From contig CAYWFF010000004.1 of the NCBI GenBank assembly GCA_964458085.1, forward strand, positions 1 to 49,429: a DNA stretch of 49,429 nt, in the 5' to 3' direction. A program made the translations under genes and the position numbers. The number at the start of each line of letters is the position of its first letter. Position 1 is the first letter of the stretch. Under the pieces are notes generated by a model that saw nothing but the letters and a program-made list of their open reading frames with translations, did no database searches and was not told where the DNA came from. Below are positions 8,458 to 16,222 of the stretch, piece by piece. The DNA is from CAYWFF01 sp964458085. GTDB taxonomy: Bacteria > Patescibacteriota > Microgenomatia > UBA8517.

Positions 8458-9534
8458 ATGCAGGACTTGAATGATAAAGTTGATGAGCTAAAAAAGAGGC
8501 TCTTTGTAATCAGTAATTCCTTCAATATAAAAGAAAAGCAGAAGGAATTGAATTCTTTGGAATCATCTTCTATGGATCCTAATTTGTGGGACGATCAGGA
8601 ACATGCACGAGGGGTTATGCAGTCAATGAGCGATTTGCAAAGTGAAATAAATGAGTTTGAAAAATTAGATAGCGACATTACTACACTCTATGATTTGGCC
8701 AATGAGGGAGGTCTTACAGTTGATTTTAAGGGTGAAGTTAACGCTCTCGAGAAACGTATGGCAGCTTTTGAAATACAATCATTTTTGTCGGGAAATTTTG
8801 ATAAAAAGAATGCGCTAATTTCAATCCATTCAGGACAGGGAGGAACTGAAGCGATGGATTGGGCAAGCATGCTTTTTCGGATGTATATGCGCTACTGTGA
8901 ACGGCGCGGATGGCAAACGGAAACACTTGACTATTCTTCAGGTGAAGAAGCAGGAATCAAAAGTGTTACTTTCAAAGTAGACGGAACTTACGCATATGGC
9001 TATTTAAAAGGTGAAGCAGGTACCCATAGATTGGTCAGGCAGTCTCCTTTTAACGCAGATAACCTTAGACAAACTTCTTTTGCATTAGTTGAAGTTCTGC
9101 CGGAATTTGAAGAAAACGATGTTCCCGATCTTGCGCTTAAAGATGAAGAACTGGATTGGCAATTTTACAGAGCGGGCGGCCACGGAGGCCAAAATGTTAA
9201 TAAAGTATCTACTGCGGTTCGTCTAAAACATATTCCAACCGGTATTACGGTGACTGCGCAAACTGAGCGTTACCAAGAACAAAACAGGCAATACGCATTA
9301 AATTTATTGAGAGCTAAATTGTGGGCACTTCAACAGGAACAGGATGCAAAACAATTGAAAGATTTGAAAGGGGACTATCAGCCGGCGTCTTGGGGAAATC
9401 AAATTCGCTCATATGTTTTGCATCCATATAAAATGGTTAAAGATTTAAGAACGGATGTTGAAACGGGGAACACTGATGCGGTACTTGATGGTGAAATTGA
9501 AATGTTCGTTGATGCGGAACTCAAGGGCTTGTAA
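8458..9534 (+). CDS. prfB: Peptide chain release factor 2
   Basis: Class I release factor reading UAA and UGA. It shows the codon-recognition tripeptide SPF (Ser196-Phe198) in HRLVRQSPF, and the peptidyl-hydrolysis motif GGQ (Gly243-Gln245) in AGGHGGQNVNKVSTAVR. The length of 358 residues is typical. Unlike many bacterial prfB genes there is no in-frame UGA or +1 frameshift site near codon 25; the frame is continuous. Its presence is direct evidence that UGA is a stop codon in this genome, which matters for the interrupted gene at 12880. In many bacteria prfB neighbours ftsE-ftsX, and the same order is seen here with one small gene between. Confidence 0.97.
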   Translation: MQDLNDKVDELKKRLFVISNSFNIKEKQKELNSLESSSMDPNLWDDQEHARGVMQSMSDLQSEINEFEKLDSDITTLYDLANEGGLTVDFKGEVNALEKRMAAFEIQSFLSGNFDKKNALISIHSGQGGTEAMDWASMLFRMYMRYCERRGWQTETLDYSSGEEAGIKSVTFKVDGTYAYGYLKGEAGTHRLVRQSPFNADNLRQTSFALVEVLPEFEENDVPDLALKDEELDWQFYRAGGHGGQNVNKVSTAVRLKHIPTGITVTAQTERYQEQNRQYALNLLRAKLWALQQEQDAKQLKDLKGDYQPASWGNQIRSYVLHPYKMVKDLRTDVETGNTDAVLDGEIEMFVDAELKGL

Positions 9535-9557
9535 CACCAACACTCCCCTGATATAGT
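9529..9557 (+). promoter_or_regulatory. Promoter of the 9565 gene, leaderless start
   Basis: TTGTAA (9529-9534, overlapping the prfB stop), a 17-base spacer and an extended -10, TGA then TATAGT (9552-9557). The ATG at 9565 follows after 7 bases. A GTG at 9556 lies inside the -10 and is therefore unlikely to be the start. Confidence 0.75.
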
Positions 9558-9564
9558 GGTTTGT

Positions 9565-10062
9565 ATGGAACCATTGACGCCGAAACAAACTCCCATTCTC
9601 GCACCGCAAACGCCATTGGAAAAACCAAAAATCATGAGATCGTTTGATACGGGAAATAAGAAAAACAACAACCTCTTTGTTATTATCGGCTCCGTAGTTG
9701 TGGTGCTCGCAGGAGTAGCTACGGGCTGGTTGTTGACGGGAAAAACTCAAGCAGGTAGTGTACCTGACACAAGTTCTCAACAGGAAGATCAGGTGAAGAG
9801 AACGGAAGATGAAGCAGGTGTTGAAAATACTGAAGATTTTCCTGATACGGTAGAGGGAAAGCTGGTTGAGGGCGGTATCGATGGAGAAGGCACTCATCGT
9901 CTGGAAAGAACCGGTGGTCCGTCTCAAAATGTTTACCTTTCTTCAACTGTAATTGACCTTCAGAGTTTTGTGGGCAAAAATGTAAAAATCTGGGGTCAAA
10001 CCCTATCGGGTAAAAAGGCCGGTTGGCTAATGGATGTGGGAAGAATCAAAGTAATTCAATAA
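9565..10062 (+). CDS. Single-pass membrane protein with a small beta-rich extracellular domain
   Basis: 165 residues. A Pro-rich cytoplasmic N-terminus leads into one transmembrane helix (about residues 36-56, NLFVIIGSVVVVLAGVATGW), an acidic linker, then about 70 residues (VEGKLVEGGIDGEGTHRL to the end) with the strand pattern of an OB-like fold, ending in GKNVKIWGQTL and DVGRIKVIQ. No enzymatic motif is seen. Its position between prfB and ftsE suggests an envelope role, but that is only context. The start at 9565 is chosen from the promoter geometry. Confidence 0.72.
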   Translation: MEPLTPKQTPILAPQTPLEKPKIMRSFDTGNKKNNNLFVIIGSVVVVLAGVATGWLLTGKTQAGSVPDTSSQQEDQVKRTEDEAGVENTEDFPDTVEGKLVEGGIDGEGTHRLERTGGPSQNVYLSSTVIDLQSFVGKNVKIWGQTLSGKKAGWLMDVGRIKVIQ

Positions 10063-10120
10063 CAAAATATTAAACTTACTTCATTTTGACGTTGTCTCAG
10101 GAGCTAATTTCTGCTAACCT

Positions 10121-10126
10121 TATACC
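10121..10126 (+). promoter_or_regulatory. -10 element (TATACC) before a GTG start of ftsE
   Basis: TATACC ends 6 bases before GTG 10133, whereas the alternative ATG is at 10142. The spacing matches other leaderless starts here and favours GTG. No -35 at the right distance is evident. Confidence 0.5.
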
Positions 10127-10132
10127 TAAGTA

Positions 10133-10846
10133 GTGCCTGCCATGTTACAAGTTAAACGAGTCTCAAAATCGTTTGGACCGATTATCGCTCTCGAAGATAT
10201 TTCTTTTGATATTGAGCCGGGCGAATTTGTATTTCTTACCGGACCCTCGGGTTCGGGCAAAACCACACTTCTGCGTTTACTTTTAAGGGAACTAATTCCT
10301 GATACCGGGGAAATAATACTGGAAGAGGAAGACATTACAAAAATAAAGCAACGACAAGTACCCTTTTTACGGCAGCAAATCGGAGTTGTATTCCAGGACT
10401 TTAAGCTTTTGCCGGAGCGTACCGTCAGAGAAAATGTTGAAATTGCATTGGCTGTCAGCAGAGTCTCCCAGAAAGAATGGACTTCACGGGTTGAAAGAGT
10501 GCTTGACCTTGTAAATTTATTGGAGCGAATCGAAATGTTTCCTTCTCAGCTTTCCGGTGGTGAACTTCAAAGAGTGGCGCTTGCAAGAGCGCTTGTTGTA
10601 AATCCGAAAATAATTTTGGCAGATGAACCCACCGGAAATTTAGATTGGGACACTGCCGAAAAAATGCTGGAACTTTTTGAAAAAATCAATGAAGAAGGAA
10701 AAACTATTATTATGGCAACACACCATCAGGGATTAATTGACAGCAGAAAAAAGCGAACAATTCACTTGAATGGTGGTAAGCTTGATAAAGATAATAAATT
10801 AGCTAACAAGAAGGACAAAAAAGAAGAAGTGAAGAAAGAAAAATAA
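10133..10846 (+). CDS. ftsE: Cell-division ABC ATPase FtsE
   Basis: Cytoplasmic ATPase of the FtsEX complex, which transmits the division signal to wall hydrolases. Walker A is GPSGSGKTTL (about residues 38-47), the Q-loop lies in VVFQDFKLLPERTV, the ABC signature is LSGGELQRVALARAL, Walker B is IILADEPTGNLD and the switch His is in TIIMATHH. A Lys/Glu-rich tail (about residues 215-237) extends beyond the core. The stop codon overlaps the start of ftsX. The GTG start is preferred because of the -10 spacing; ATG 10142 would remove only three residues. Confidence 0.95.
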   Translation: MPAMLQVKRVSKSFGPIIALEDISFDIEPGEFVFLTGPSGSGKTTLLRLLLRELIPDTGEIILEEEDITKIKQRQVPFLRQQIGVVFQDFKLLPERTVRENVEIALAVSRVSQKEWTSRVERVLDLVNLLERIEMFPSQLSGGELQRVALARALVVNPKIILADEPTGNLDWDTAEKMLELFEKINEEGKTIIMATHHQGLIDSRKKRTIHLNGGKLDKDNKLANKKDKKEEVKKEK

Positions 10847-11763
10847 TGGCAAACATCCACCTGCAGACAACTTTCAGAAATATACGCCGGTCTCCTTTCC
10901 AGGCTATGGCAGCAGTTCTTGTTCTCTCGATAACCTTTTTTGTAATAAGTGTAGTGTCAATTTTACTATATTCGTCAGACCAGTTTTTGCAATATGTTGA
11001 AACCAGGCCGCAAATTTTAGCGTTTTTAAATAAAGAAGCCGCACCCGAAAAGACAGCAGAACTTCATAATCGTCTGAAAAATGATCCCCGTGTCACCAAA
11101 GTGGTTTACGTTACTCAGGAGGAAGCATTGGAGCTTTACAAAACAAAAACACAAAAAAATCCATTACTTTCAGAACTTGTAAGCCCGACTGTTTTTCCGG
11201 CCAGTTTGGAATTTTCAGTGAAAAATTTAGGTGATGCCGAATCTCTAATTAATGAGCTAAAAAACGAGAGTGTAGTTGACGATATCGGATTCACAGCATC
11301 TTTTGGTGATGATAAAGAACTATCCGAAGAAATCAACAAAATCCGTCAAGCCGGGTGGTACATCCGTGTCGGAGGCAGTGTGTTTGCTGCGTTTCAGGTA
11401 ACAGCTTCGTTTTTAGTATTGGCTTTAGTCATCGGGATTCGGTTAACCACAAGACGAGGTGAAATAGAAATATTAAACTTAATCGGTGCGACTCCGGGAT
11501 TTATTCGAAGTCCGATTATTCTGGAAGCTTTAGTCTACTCAGCCTTGGGAGTTATATTGGGCTGGGTGATGGCCTTACTGCTTGTTTTATATGCTGCACC
11601 GAGTTTGCTTGCTTATTTTGAGGGGATACCGATTTTACCGCGCGACACCGGAGGAGTCCTAACGCTTTTCGGAGCCATCGGGGCAATTGAATTGTTTGCA
11701 GGAATGATGCTTGGATTAGTAGGTAGTAGTTTAGCTGTATCGCGAGTACGCCGCAGAAAATGA
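10846..11763 (+). CDS. ftsX: Cell-division permease FtsX
   Basis: Integral membrane partner of FtsE. Four transmembrane helices are visible: one near the N-terminus (about residues 20-43, AVLVLSITFFVISVVSILLY), then, after an extracellular domain of about 130 residues, three in the C-terminal half. The cytoplasmic RLTTRRGEIEILNLIGATPGFIR segment is the characteristic FtsX coupling region. The length of 305 is normal. It overlaps the next gene by ATGA (11760-11763), so the downstream coiled-coil peptidase is translationally coupled, as expected for an EnvC/PcsB-like partner. Confidence 0.94.
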   Translation: MANIHLQTTFRNIRRSPFQAMAAVLVLSITFFVISVVSILLYSSDQFLQYVETRPQILAFLNKEAAPEKTAELHNRLKNDPRVTKVVYVTQEEALELYKTKTQKNPLLSELVSPTVFPASLEFSVKNLGDAESLINELKNESVVDDIGFTASFGDDKELSEEINKIRQAGWYIRVGGSVFAAFQVTASFLVLALVIGIRLTTRRGEIEILNLIGATPGFIRSPIILEALVYSALGVILGWVMALLLVLYAAPSLLAYFEGIPILPRDTGGVLTLFGAIGAIELFAGMMLGLVGSSLAVSRVRRRK

Positions 11764-12926
11764 AACGCCTGGTTCTCATAACATTTTCAGCTACGGCAGC
11801 ACTTCTACTGTTGCTTCGGTTTTTTGGTGCTATTAATTCTGTTCGCGCTGAGTCTCAGGATGAACGAATGAAGCGTTTAACGGAAGAAATTGCACAATAT
11901 CAACAAGAAATTGGTCGTCTCAAGTCCCAGGCTGCTACTCTAGCGAATCAAATCTCCCAGTTTGATGCCCAGATTAATCTTACAACGGTGCGAATTTCAG
12001 AAACCGAAGGTAAAATTGCTCAGTTGGGCGGGCGAATAGATCAACTTGAAATTTCACTACAGACTTTAACTGAAGCCTATCTGACAAGAACCGTTAAGTC
12101 GTATAAGATGTCGAGACTTCAAGATCCGTATATGATACTTTTGTCTGCGCCTGATTTGAAGACTGCAGTAAGTAATTACCACTACCTTACAAAGATTCAG
12201 GAAGCTGACAGGGATTTACTTACAAGATTGGAAAGTGCGCAACTTTCATACGAAGAAGAAAAAGTAAACCAGGAGGACCTGCAAAAACAGCTTGAACAGC
12301 AACAACAAGTACTGGGAACTCAAAAGCAGGCGAAAGCGACTTTACTGGAAGGCAGAAAGAACGAAGAAAAAAAATATCAACAGCTTTTAGCTCCGTCAAA
12401 AGCGGAATTTGAAGCGATACAAGCAATTATTGCAGGTAAAGGAAGTGAAGAAGAGGCGGGTAAAGTATCACAAGGTCAGAGAATTGCAAGCGTAATTCAA
12501 GGGCCTTCATGTAATTCGAGCGGTCAACATTTACATTTTATTGTCAGCAGCAACGGGATTGCCCAAAACCCATTTTCTTATTTAAAAAGTATAGACCATA
12601 CTAACTGCTCCGGATCAAATTGCGGCAGTTCAGACGGTGATCCTTTTAATCCTTCAGGGAGTTGGGACTGGCCTATTGCTCCAAAAATCAAATTCACTCA
12701 AGGGTATGGAGCTACGTGGGCAGTCAGGAATACTTGGGTCGGAAGGGTTTACTCTCAACACAATGGTATAGATATTGATAGTCCATCCTCAGAAGTACGG
12801 TCTGTAAAGGCCGGTACTCTTTACCGTGGTAGTTACACAGGAGCTAATGGTTGTAGGCTGCGTTATGTTCGTGTTGCACATGAAGAGGGTGGTTTGGATA
12901 CGTTATATCTTCACATCAATTACTAA
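11760..12926 (+). CDS. FtsEX-associated coiled-coil M23 peptidase with permuted catalytic domain
   Basis: Secreted wall hydrolase of 388 residues. A signal peptide/anchor (about 8-30) is followed by a long Gln/Glu-rich coiled coil (about 33-215), as in EnvC and PcsB. The M23 (LytM) elements then come in an unusual order. Residues 235-276 are the usual C-terminal part of the fold, VSQGQRIASVI, HLHF (His257/His259) and NPFSYL. Residues 307-388 are the usual N-terminal part, WDWPI, FTQGYG, HNGID (His334/Asp338) and the terminal TLYLHINY (His385). All five expected zinc/catalytic residues are present, so an active enzyme is plausible. The protein ends exactly where the first part would join if unpermuted. 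It overlaps ftsX by ATGA and the next gene by 47 bases. Confidence 0.88.
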   Translation: MKRLVLITFSATAALLLLLRFFGAINSVRAESQDERMKRLTEEIAQYQQEIGRLKSQAATLANQISQFDAQINLTTVRISETEGKIAQLGGRIDQLEISLQTLTEAYLTRTVKSYKMSRLQDPYMILLSAPDLKTAVSNYHYLTKIQEADRDLLTRLESAQLSYEEEKVNQEDLQKQLEQQQQVLGTQKQAKATLLEGRKNEEKKYQQLLAPSKAEFEAIQAIIAGKGSEEEAGKVSQGQRIASVIQGPSCNSSGQHLHFIVSSNGIAQNPFSYLKSIDHTNCSGSNCGSSDGDPFNPSGSWDWPIAPKIKFTQGYGATWAVRNTWVGRVYSQHNGIDIDSPSSEVRSVKAGTLYRGSYTGANGCRLRYVRVAHEEGGLDTLYLHINY

Positions 12927-13527
12927 ATTAGCCACTACGCTTCTCGTATGCGGCTGTTGTCTCTTGTTGCCCAGACCAATTCGTGCTCAAATTCTTATAA
13001 ATGAGTTTAGTCATTACACCTTGGATGACTGGGTAGAAATAATTAATATTAGCTCAGAAACAGTTGATTTAACTGAGTATGCATTGCGAGATGAGTCTAC
13101 AAATAAAGAAGATTTAATAGGACTATTGGAACCTAATGCATTAAAATCATTTGAATTCGGAAAATGGCTTAATAAAGACATAGATACGGTCATACTTATT
13201 AAAGTTAACGAATCCTCTGAAGAGATAATAGATCAGATTCCGTATGGTAAGGCGGATAGTGTGTGTGCAGCATCTCCTGACGGAGCTATCGGAAGATATC
13301 CTGATGGTGGAAATACTTTAGAACGGTTTAAAATAGCCACAAGAGACTTACCTAATAGTGAAGAGCTCGATCCCTGCCCGACGCCGACTCCTGAGCCGAC
13401 TAATTCTCCCACGTCTACTCCCAAGCCTACGGCAACTTTAACTTCAACTCCCACTTTTAAGCCAACTGCTACGAACACAACCACTCCAACTCTTAAGAAA
13501 GCAACACCGACTGAAAGCGAAGATTGA
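12880..13527 (+). CDS. Secreted lamin-tail-domain protein, ends at an in-frame TGA
   Basis: 215 residues to the TGA at 13525-13527. A signal peptide (about 1-34, ending PRPIRAQ) is followed by a lamin-tail domain (about 35-150) beginning ILINEFSHYTLDDWVEI and including DLTEYALRDES. A Thr/Pro-rich linker of about 60 residues follows. Lamin-tail domains are small immunoglobulin-like folds common on bacterial surface proteins. The same frame continues past the TGA for 74 sense codons with a membrane anchor (separate entry), so the original protein was probably about 289 residues. ATG 12880 is chosen because it gives a complete signal peptide; it overlaps the M23 gene by 47 bases. Confidence 0.78.
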   Translation: MKRVVWIRYIFTSITKLATTLLVCGCCLLLPRPIRAQILINEFSHYTLDDWVEIINISSETVDLTEYALRDESTNKEDLIGLLEPNALKSFEFGKWLNKDIDTVILIKVNESSEEIIDQIPYGKADSVCAASPDGAIGRYPDGGNTLERFKIATRDLPNSEELDPCPTPTPEPTNSPTSTPKPTATLTSTPTFKPTATNTTTPTLKKATPTESED

Positions 13528-13749
13528 GCGGAAATTAGCGAAGACGGTAATTTTGAATCTGAAGGAAACCCATTAACTGCAGATGTTTTAGGTGATACTA
13601 AAAATTTAGCAGAATATGATGTTGATGAAACGGATGGGAAACCGAAAGTTCCTTTAGTGTCTATAGCTTTTGTTGTTGGCGGGTTGTTCTTTCTGGGTGC
13701 TTCGGTGTATGCTTGGAAATATGGTAAAAACTCCAAAACGGATATTTAA
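13528..13749 (+). pseudogene. C-terminal anchor segment cut off by the in-frame TGA
   Basis: In frame with the lamin-tail gene, 73 codons run from GCG 13528 to TAA 13747-13749. They encode an acidic stretch, a VLGDTKN motif, a transmembrane helix (VPLVSIAFVVGGLFFLGASV) and a short basic tail, the standard architecture of an anchored surface protein. The downstream VanZ gene overlaps its end. Because UGA is a stop here, the segment is either lost, expressed by readthrough, or an artefact of one base or strain variant. No start codon with signals was seen for independent translation. Confidence 0.7.
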
Positions 13750-14176
13750 ATTAAGTAAGTCTACCTTCTTTCGGCTATTGGTACTTTGGGGGCCGGTATT
13801 TATCTGGGCAACGGTTATATTCCTCTTTTCAGCTATGACCAGCACTAAAGCTGCAGAGATTCATTGGCAAGACTTTATAATAAAAAAAAGCGCCCATATC
13901 ATAGAATATGGAGTACTTGCAATGCTTTTATACCGGGCGTTTATCAATTCAGCTTTTTCAAAACCAACTGCAATCAGCACCACCTTCTTTATTGCAGTAC
14001 TTTACGCAATCAGTGATGAATTCCACCAATCCTTCACTCCCGGGCGGGAACCCACATTGAGGGATATCGGTTTTGATACCATTGGCGCTTCTTTAAGTTT
14101 ACTTTTAATTAATAAAAACTTGAAATATTTTCCTCCTAGACTTAGGGAGCTTGCAGAAAAATTTGAATTGGTATAA
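13721..14176 (+). CDS. VanZ-family membrane protein
   Basis: 151 residues. After a basic N-terminus (MVKTPKRIFKLSKS) there are four predicted transmembrane helices. VanZ hallmarks are visible: the first helix ending FLFSAMTSTKAAE, the KKSAHIIEYGVLAMLLYRAF segment and the ISDEFHQSFTPGREPTLRDIGFDTIG motif. The biochemical role of the family is unsettled; VanZ itself confers teicoplanin resistance, but most members are unlinked to resistance. The ATG at 13721 lies within the end of the interrupted lamin-tail gene (29-base overlap), which suggests translational coupling in the ancestral arrangement. Confidence 0.88.
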   Translation: MVKTPKRIFKLSKSTFFRLLVLWGPVFIWATVIFLFSAMTSTKAAEIHWQDFIIKKSAHIIEYGVLAMLLYRAFINSAFSKPTAISTTFFIAVLYAISDEFHQSFTPGREPTLRDIGFDTIGASLSLLLINKNLKYFPPRLRELAEKFELV

Positions 14177-14190
14177 GCTCTTTGAATCTT

Positions 14191-14694
14191 ATGAACTTGG
14201 TTGTTATTACGATTGCAATAATATTGGTTGTTAGCGGCGTAATTTATCAGAAGAATATTCCACCTTCTAAACAAAATGAAGAGGTATTGTCGGACGAAAC
14301 CTCCTTAACTGTAACTCCTTCAGAAGTTCCGGGTCCCTTGCCTTCAGTCACAGCTACTCCCACTCCTACAATAATTTCTAAAGAAAATGCAACTCCTACA
14401 AAAGCACCGCAAATAACTAATACCACAGAATTCATTTATCCCAATGCGTCCGACATTGCCCGAGGTAATTCTAAAATTAGTTTTAAAAGTAGTGATAATC
14501 CCGAAAGTATAACTAATTGGTATAAAAATGAAATCAATAGTAGGGGGTATTCAGTCACGTCCTTCGTTACTACAAAAACTAACGGAAACGTGGAAAATAA
14601 ATTAGCCGGTGCTTCTGGCGAAGATAAATTGCAGGTAAAAATTGAAAAATCAGCAGAAAGCACTTTAACCACTGTTGTTGTTGAGCTTAACTAA
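14191..14694 (+). CDS. Membrane-anchored protein with Thr/Pro linker, unknown
   Basis: 167 residues. One N-terminal helix (about 2-19, LVVITIAIILVVSGVIY) would anchor it with the rest outside. A Thr/Pro/Ser-rich linker (about 35-75) leads to a small alpha-beta domain (about 80-167) with ITNWYKNEINSRGYSV and a C-terminal strand VEKS..TLTTVVVELN-like pattern. It resembles anchored extracytoplasmic proteins that sample peptidoglycan or other ligands, but no family is recognised. An in-frame TTG at 14182 would add three residues. It follows VanZ by 14 bases and probably ends the operon begun at ftsE, since a terminator lies at 14772. Confidence 0.7.
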   Translation: MNLVVITIAIILVVSGVIYQKNIPPSKQNEEVLSDETSLTVTPSEVPGPLPSVTATPTPTIISKENATPTKAPQITNTTEFIYPNASDIARGNSKISFKSSDNPESITNWYKNEINSRGYSVTSFVTTKTNGNVENKLAGASGEDKLQVKIEKSAESTLTTVVVELN

Positions 14695-14725
14695 TCTCCG
14701 AAAGCATCCTATAGAACTTACGTTA

Positions 14726-14754
14726 TTGACAATAAAGTAAAGCTTGAGTAACAT
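14726..14754 (+). promoter_or_regulatory. Candidate promoter between the ftsEX operon and the 14814 gene
   Basis: TTGACA (14726-14731), 17 bases, TAACAT (14749-14754). A transcript would start near 14761, only about 11 bases before a strong terminator hairpin. It may be a regulated promoter or a chance match; the -10 is weak. Confidence 0.45.
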
Positions 14755-14771
14755 CACCCTAAATATTGCTG

Positions 14772-14790
14772 CCCCTGTTGGGGTTTTTTT
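14772..14790 (+). terminator. Intrinsic terminator
   Basis: CCCC (14772-14775), loop TGTT, GGGG (14780-14783), then seven T residues (14784-14790). It is the clearest rho-independent terminator in the window and closes the ftsEX-to-14694 operon. Confidence 0.85.
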
Positions 14791-14813
14791 ATAGCTTCTA
14801 ATTAAATAAAAAT

Positions 14814-15644
14814 ATGGACATAAAACAAATTAGCCTTCCTTTAGCCGTACACAGAGAACCTTTTATCAATGTACAGGAGATAAAACTTACTTTTTCCCGT
14901 TATTTTACTTACGGATTTTTTCCTCTTGCAAAGAGATTTATTGCAACTATACTGATAAAAGTCAATAAATATTTTAGGAAAACTAAAGCTATAGTTCTTC
15001 ACTTGAAAAATATATTTCGAAGAAACGCTCGCAATGAGGAACAAAACATACCGTCAAGTAATTTTTCGTATATGAAACCGCAACGTCGTTTTCCAATTCA
15101 AAAAGTAAAAAAATTGCTAAAACCACTCGCTTTACTCATTGTAATTGCGTTAGCAATTTATGGGGCGAAAATAGTGAGCAGCAATGCTTCTTCTACGAAA
15201 GCAGAAGAGCCGCAGGTAGCAGGCGCTAAAGCTACTACGACTATTGATAAAGAAATTGAGTTTCCTTTGAAAGACGGGGACGGAGAGGAAGTCAGTAGAA
15301 TTAAATACAAATTGGAGAAAGCGGAATTGCGTGATGAAATTATCGCCAAAGGTCAAAAAGCGGTTGCGGCTGACGGACGGACATTTCTCATCATTACTGT
15401 AAAAATAACCAATGATTTCAATGACAGTATAAGTATGAATACCAGAAATTATGTGAGGCTGTCAGTAAACGGCAATCAAAATGAATGGCTTGCTCCCAAT
15501 ATCCACAACGATCCGGTGGAAGTCCAACCCATCTCAACTCAATTCACTCGTATAGGGTTTACGGTGAACAATTCTGACACCGGCTTAGTTTTACGGGTCG
15601 GGGAAATCGAGGGCGATAAGGAAACAATCGATCTTAACTTTTAA
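14814..15644 (+). CDS. Membrane protein with C-terminal DUF4352-like domain
   Basis: 276 residues. The first 95 residues are strongly basic and cytoplasmic. One transmembrane helix (about residues 101-121, LKPLALLIVIALAIYGAKIV) is followed by an Ala/Thr linker (KAEEPQVAGAKA) and an extracytoplasmic domain (about 140-276) with the strand pattern of DUF4352/immunoprotective Ig-like folds: GRTFLIITVKITNDFNDSIS, then FTRIGFTVNNSDTGLVLRVGE. Such domains are thought to bind ligands or other surface proteins; no function is established. The long basic N-terminus may contact nucleic acid or phospholipid, which is speculation. It is followed after nine bases by a small YezD-like gene. Confidence 0.75.
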   Translation: MDIKQISLPLAVHREPFINVQEIKLTFSRYFTYGFFPLAKRFIATILIKVNKYFRKTKAIVLHLKNIFRRNARNEEQNIPSSNFSYMKPQRRFPIQKVKKLLKPLALLIVIALAIYGAKIVSSNASSTKAEEPQVAGAKATTTIDKEIEFPLKDGDGEEVSRIKYKLEKAELRDEIIAKGQKAVAADGRTFLIITVKITNDFNDSISMNTRNYVRLSVNGNQNEWLAPNIHNDPVEVQPISTQFTRIGFTVNNSDTGLVLRVGEIEGDKETIDLNF

Positions 15645-15653
15645 AAATTAGAG

Positions 15654-15851
15654 ATGAGCGATTACTCAACAAAAAAAATATCAAAAACGCTAGTCAGTGA
15701 AATTACTAAAGCCTTATCCGGTATAGATTCATACGGCAGTATTGAAATATATGTTCAAAACGGCGAGGTTACTCAAATAAGTGTCAGAAACATCAAAAAG
15801 ACAGCCCCAACCAATGGTAAATCGCAAAATCATTTAACAGTAGTTAAATAA
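15654..15851 (+). CDS. Small YezD-like protein (DUF2292)
   Basis: 65 residues. The core matches the small DUF2292/YezD pattern: an N-terminal helix (ISKTLVSEITKALSGI) followed by YGSIEIYVQNGEVTQISV, a two- or three-strand unit with the conserved GxVxQI feature. Its role is unknown in any organism to my knowledge. The 14 C-terminal residues are polar and probably disordered. A weak purine-rich ribosome site (AGAG) precedes the ATG. It is the last gene before a 448-base non-coding region. Confidence 0.7.
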   Translation: MSDYSTKKISKTLVSEITKALSGIDSYGSIEIYVQNGEVTQISVRNIKKTAPTNGKSQNHLTVVK

Positions 15852-16023
15852 GTTTACTTCACCTGCTTATTTACAGTAGTTATAACCCATTTTTACATAA
15901 TTCTTACACCCCTCACACTATATACAAAAACCTCTAATGCTACAAAATAGGATAGCGTTAAATAACTAATAGTGAGTACAAAAATGGACTATGTGACTAA
16001 CCCAACTTCAAATAATAGACATA

Positions 16024-16053
16024 TTGACAAACAAATAGACACCTGTGTATAGT
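16024..16053 (+). promoter_or_regulatory. Promoter P1 of the repeat-protein cluster
   Basis: Perfect TTGACA (16024-16029), 18-base spacer, TATAGT (16048-16053). It would give a leader of about 240 bases before the first repeat protein, crossing the hairpin at 16156. Confidence 0.7.
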
Positions 16054-16113
16054 TATGTTCACTAGCCTATATAAAAACATAAAGTCAAGTATTGGTCTGC
16101 CCCAAAATAAGTT

Positions 16114-16142
16114 TTTACGCAAAGCTGGTATTCATATAAAAT
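16114..16142 (+). promoter_or_regulatory. Promoter P2, immediately before the leader hairpin
   Basis: TTTACG (16114-16119), 17-base spacer, TAAAAT (16137-16142). The predicted transcript start near 16149 sits just ahead of the hairpin stem at 16156. Confidence 0.5.
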
Positions 16143-16149
16143 GTGAGCT

Positions 16150-16222
16150 GACCGCAAACGGAGGCTCTCCGGTTTAACAATATTCACCTTTTGGTGCGTT
16201 GAACTGGGGCGCCTCCGTTTTT
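16150..16222 (+). ncRNA. Leader attenuator or short structured RNA ending in a terminator
   Basis: ACGGAGGC (16158-16165) pairs with GCCTCCGT (16211-16218), flanked by extra A-T pairs and followed by a T tract (16218-16222). Inside it GTTTAAC (16172-16178) pairs with GTTGAAC (16198-16204), and CACC (16185-16188) with GGTG (16193-16196) around a TTTT loop. It could be an attenuator that limits expression of the downstream surface protein, or the 3' end of an independent RNA of about 70-170 bases. No known riboswitch class is recognised. Confidence 0.55.

Noticed and set aside
8458..8560. Programmed frameshift in prfB
   Set aside because: The reading frame is continuous from the ATG; no CTT-TGA site is present near codon 25.
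13525..13527. TGA read as an amino acid (recoded UGA, as in Gracilibacteria or Absconditabacteria)
   Set aside because: Several genes here end at TGA with tight operon overlaps, and prfB, the factor that reads UGA, is present; only one gene shows an in-frame TGA.
13233..13736. Minus-strand open frame of 167 codons
   Set aside because: Its Val/Gly-rich composition mirrors the Thr/Pro linker on the plus strand; no ribosome site or promoter supports it.
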